Source of the DNA: VXRD01 sp965242535
GTDB lineage: Bacteria > Latescibacterota > UBA2968
Reading direction: 5' to 3'
NCBI GenBank assembly: GCA_965242535.1
Contig: OZ251458.1
Location: 992,001 to 1,056,000, forward strand
DNA length: 64,000 nucleotides
Made by a program: the position numbers and the translations under genes. Below, piece by piece: positions 62,028 through 64,000 of the stretch. The notes below the pieces were generated by a model that did no database searches, was not told the origin of the DNA, and saw only the letters and a program-made list of their open reading frames with translations. The stretch's first letter is position 1; every line of letters starts with the position of its first letter.

Positions 62028-62752
62028 CAAATTTCCGTTCCATCGCAAAGTTTTCGCACGAGTTTCAAATCTTCCCAAGTCGGGCGTTTCCACTGCTGAT
62101 TTCGCAACAGCGCGGCCGGGTGATACGTGGGCACTACCTTGGCGCCATAGCGGTCGAAAACCCTTCCCCGCAATCGCCCAATCGACTCGGTGGTCTGCAA
62201 CAGGGTTTGCGCGGCAAACCTGCCCAACGTGCAGATCACGACCGGCGCGATGAGTTCGAGTTGTCGTTCCAAATAGGGCCGGCACGCGGCGATTTCATCC
62301 GGCTTGGGATCGCGGTTATTCGGCGGCCTGCACTTGACGATATTGGCGATGTACACGTCTTCCCGCGCGAGGTCTATCGCTTCGATCATGCGCGTCAACA
62401 ATTGCCCGGCCGCGCCCACAAACGGCACGCCTTGCCGGTCTTCTTCCGCGCCTGGCGCCTCGCCGACAAATACCAAGTCCGCATCCGCCCGCCCGCTGCC
62501 AAACACGACCGACATCCGCGTTTGTGCCAAGCCACATTTTTGACACGCACTCGCCTCCGCGGCCAAAAGGGCCAGGGGATCGCCGCCTTGATCGTCCACC
62601 TCTGCCGCGGCCAAACCCGGTGAAACCTTTTGGGCCGAGGGATCGTCGTCCCGATCATCCACCGCCGCCCGGGGGATCGGGCCGGGGATTTCCCGCGCCA
62701 AAAAATCGCGGGCGAGCGACAGGGTTTCCAAAAGATCCGGGGATTCATCCAC
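62027..62752 (-). CDS. Uracil-DNA glycosylase, family 4 (Fe-S)
   Basis: A 241-residue enzyme that removes uracil from DNA. Family-4 motifs are GEAPGAEEDRQGVPFVG, the segment with NIVKCRPPNNRDPKP, and PTYHPAALLRN with the catalytic His. Cluster cysteines lie at CQKC and in KCRPP and AACRPYL. The first 65 residues are a low-complexity acidic extension. The start is GTG at 62752, overlapping coaBC by eight bases. Confidence 0.93.
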   Translation of the reverse strand: MDESPDLLETLSLARDFLAREIPGPIPRAAVDDRDDDPSAQKVSPGLAAAEVDDQGGDPLALLAAEASACQKCGLAQTRMSVVFGSGRADADLVFVGEAPGAEEDRQGVPFVGAAGQLLTRMIEAIDLAREDVYIANIVKCRPPNNRDPKPDEIAACRPYLERQLELIAPVVICTLGRFAAQTLLQTTESIGRLRGRVFDRYGAKVVPTYHPAALLRNQQWKRPTWEDLKLVRKLCDGTEI

Positions 62753-63950
62753 GGGCGTTCTCCCAATGCGAAACGAGCCAGTCCAAAATGCGATCCGCCA
62801 CCTCGCGTTTGGACATCAGCGGCAAGGCGACCGCGTCGCGGTGCGGTTCGATCAGGGTGACGACATTCGTATCGACCGCAAATCCCGCGCCTTCCACATT
62901 TAATTCGTTCAACGCGATCAAATCGAGATGCTTCTCCGCGAGCTTTTTGCGGGCATTTGCCAGCGCGTCGTCCGTTTCCATCGCAAAGCCGATAACGACC
63001 CGCTCGCCCTTGTTTTCGCCCAAGGGAATCAAAAAATCCTCATTGGGCAACAGCCGGAGCGACAGGCCGCCATCGCGTTTTTTGATCTTCGATTCCGCCA
63101 CCTGCTCGGGCCGAAAATCGAGCACTGCCGCGGTCATAATCAGCGCGTCTGCCCTTTCGTATGCGCGAATCGTCGCGGCCTTTAGCTCTGCGACCGTGCG
63201 AATGGATTCGACCCGCACGCCCGTGGGAACTGCCAGTTCCGTCGGCCCGCTGATCAACGCGACCTCCGCGCCCCTGCGCCGCGCGCGTTCGGCTATTGCA
63301 TAGCCCATTTTGCCCGTGGATCGGTTGGTGATAAAGCGCACCGGATCGATGGGTTGCTCGGTCCGGCCCGCGGTCACGACAACGCGGCGTCCTTTGAGCG
63401 ATTGCGCGGCCCCCACCATCGCGTCGACCGCTTCTGCGATCTCCTCCGGTTCGGCCAAGCGCCCGATGCCCTGCGCGCCGGACGCGAGCGGCCCTTCGCC
63501 CGGCGCGACCATTTCGCAACCGCGATTTCGCAACGTGCGAATATTGTCCCGAACCGCGGGGTGTTCCCACATCTGCGACTCCATCGCAGGCGCGATCACA
63601 ACCGGGGCCTCTGTCGCCAACAGCGCGCAGGTCAACACATCGTCTGCGGAGCCGCGCGCCATTTTGCCGATGAAATCCGCGGTGGCGGGCGCGATGAGGA
63701 CCAAATCCGCCCACTTGCCCAACTGCACGTGCACCACATCCGGATCGCCGGATTCGGGAAACAAATCCGCATAGACCCGGTGGCGCGACAGGGCTTCAAA
63801 CGTGAGCGGTTGCACGAACTTCTGTGCCGCTCGCGTCATCGCCACGCGCACCTCGGCGCCTGCTTTTTGCAACAAGCGCAGCAGGGAGACGCTTTTGTAC
63901 GCGGCAATGCCGCCGCTAACGCCCAGCAGAATCCGCTTTCCCACCAGCAT
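62745..63950 (-). CDS. coaBC: CoaBC, bifunctional phosphopantothenoylcysteine synthetase/decarboxylase
   Basis: A 401-residue enzyme of coenzyme A synthesis. The N-terminal flavin decarboxylase half shows GVSGGIAAYKS, HVQLGKWADL with His, IAPATADFIGKMA, and PAMESQMW where PAMN is usual. The C-terminal ligase half shows RVVVTAGRTEQPIDPVRFITNRSTGKMG and TAAVLDF. The region normally carrying the catalytic Cys reads LASGAQGIGRL, with Ser in its place, as I recall for some FCB-group orthologues. The ATG at 63950 was chosen over 63977. First gene of an overlapping coaBC-udg-dnaB operon. Confidence 0.94.
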   Translation of the reverse strand: MLVGKRILLGVSGGIAAYKSVSLLRLLQKAGAEVRVAMTRAAQKFVQPLTFEALSRHRVYADLFPESGDPDVVHVQLGKWADLVLIAPATADFIGKMARGSADDVLTCALLATEAPVVIAPAMESQMWEHPAVRDNIRTLRNRGCEMVAPGEGPLASGAQGIGRLAEPEEIAEAVDAMVGAAQSLKGRRVVVTAGRTEQPIDPVRFITNRSTGKMGYAIAERARRRGAEVALISGPTELAVPTGVRVESIRTVAELKAATIRAYERADALIMTAAVLDFRPEQVAESKIKKRDGGLSLRLLPNEDFLIPLGENKGERVVIGFAMETDDALANARKKLAEKHLDLIALNELNVEGAGFAVDTNVVTLIEPHRDAVALPLMSKREVADRILDWLVSHWENARG

Positions 63951-64000
63951 GGCGCACCTGAATTTTTTTGCCCACAACGCGCTTCAGCGCGATGGTCGTA

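Overview
The window looks like a contig from an uncultured Gram-negative bacterium. The evidence is outer-membrane-type beta barrels, lipoprotein and Sec signals, a DUF5686-type barrel protein, a CoaBC variant and a dockerin-like secretion tail, all of which resemble FCB-group lineages such as Latescibacterota or Poribacteria. No rRNA gene is present, so this placement is inference. The informational genes look intact: uvrC (cut by the left edge), xerD, tRNA-Val(CAC), rnpB, rnhA, pyrF, dnaB, a family-4 uracil-DNA glycosylase and coaBC. The intergenic space is unusually rich in dispersed repeats, small inverted-repeat elements and gene remnants.

Layout. 0-2.2 kb: uvrC and xerD. 2.4-6.4 kb (minus): S41 peptidase lipoprotein, two barrel-like proteins and a GT4 glycosyltransferase. 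6.4-25 kb (almost all minus): an amplified accessory locus. It holds a radical SAM/SPASM maturase (11263-12969), two short Cys-rich precursor-like peptides with near-identical leaders (9476-9712 and 10905-11180), five Sel1-like-repeat proteins, an FtsX/MacB-type permease, a DUF5686 barrel protein and an ABC-2 permease/M1-peptidase-like fusion broken by an in-frame TAG. Tail remnants of the maturase and of the permease lie between the genes and show how the block was duplicated. A second, internally deleted maturase locus with the same upstream region lies at 24.7-24.95 kb.

25-34.4 kb: a small membrane protein, an inverted-repeat element, an SDR enzyme, a type II restriction-modification pair, a sugar-acid dehydratase, an unknown gene pair, tRNA-Val, then a zinc-ribbon protein, RNase H, RNase P RNA and pyrF. 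34.4-45 kb: an ABC-F ATPase, a 2081-residue leucine-rich-repeat surface protein, a small gene and its decayed copy on either side of it, a cupin and a 2-phosphoglycerate-kinase-like protein. 45-53 kb: a sulfatase, a second type II R-M pair, a malate/L-lactate dehydrogenase-family enzyme, an IS110 element, an amidohydrolase and a TauD-type dioxygenase. 53-60.6 kb: a TMTC-like membrane TPR protein, two tandem GT22-like mannosyltransferases, a DUF167 protein and an AGCS symporter. 60.6-64 kb (minus): coaBC-udg-dnaB as an overlapping operon.

The most interesting part is the putative RiPP (ribosomally made, post-translationally modified peptide) system at 9.4-13.2 kb. The two precursors share a 39-residue leader with one substitution. 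Their cores differ completely: one is three 14-residue repeats each with C-x2-H-x-C, the other contains three CGC(N/D)(D/E)A hexapeptides. One SPASM maturase lies just upstream, and a unit carrying the precursor and a Sel1-repeat gene has been amplified beside it.
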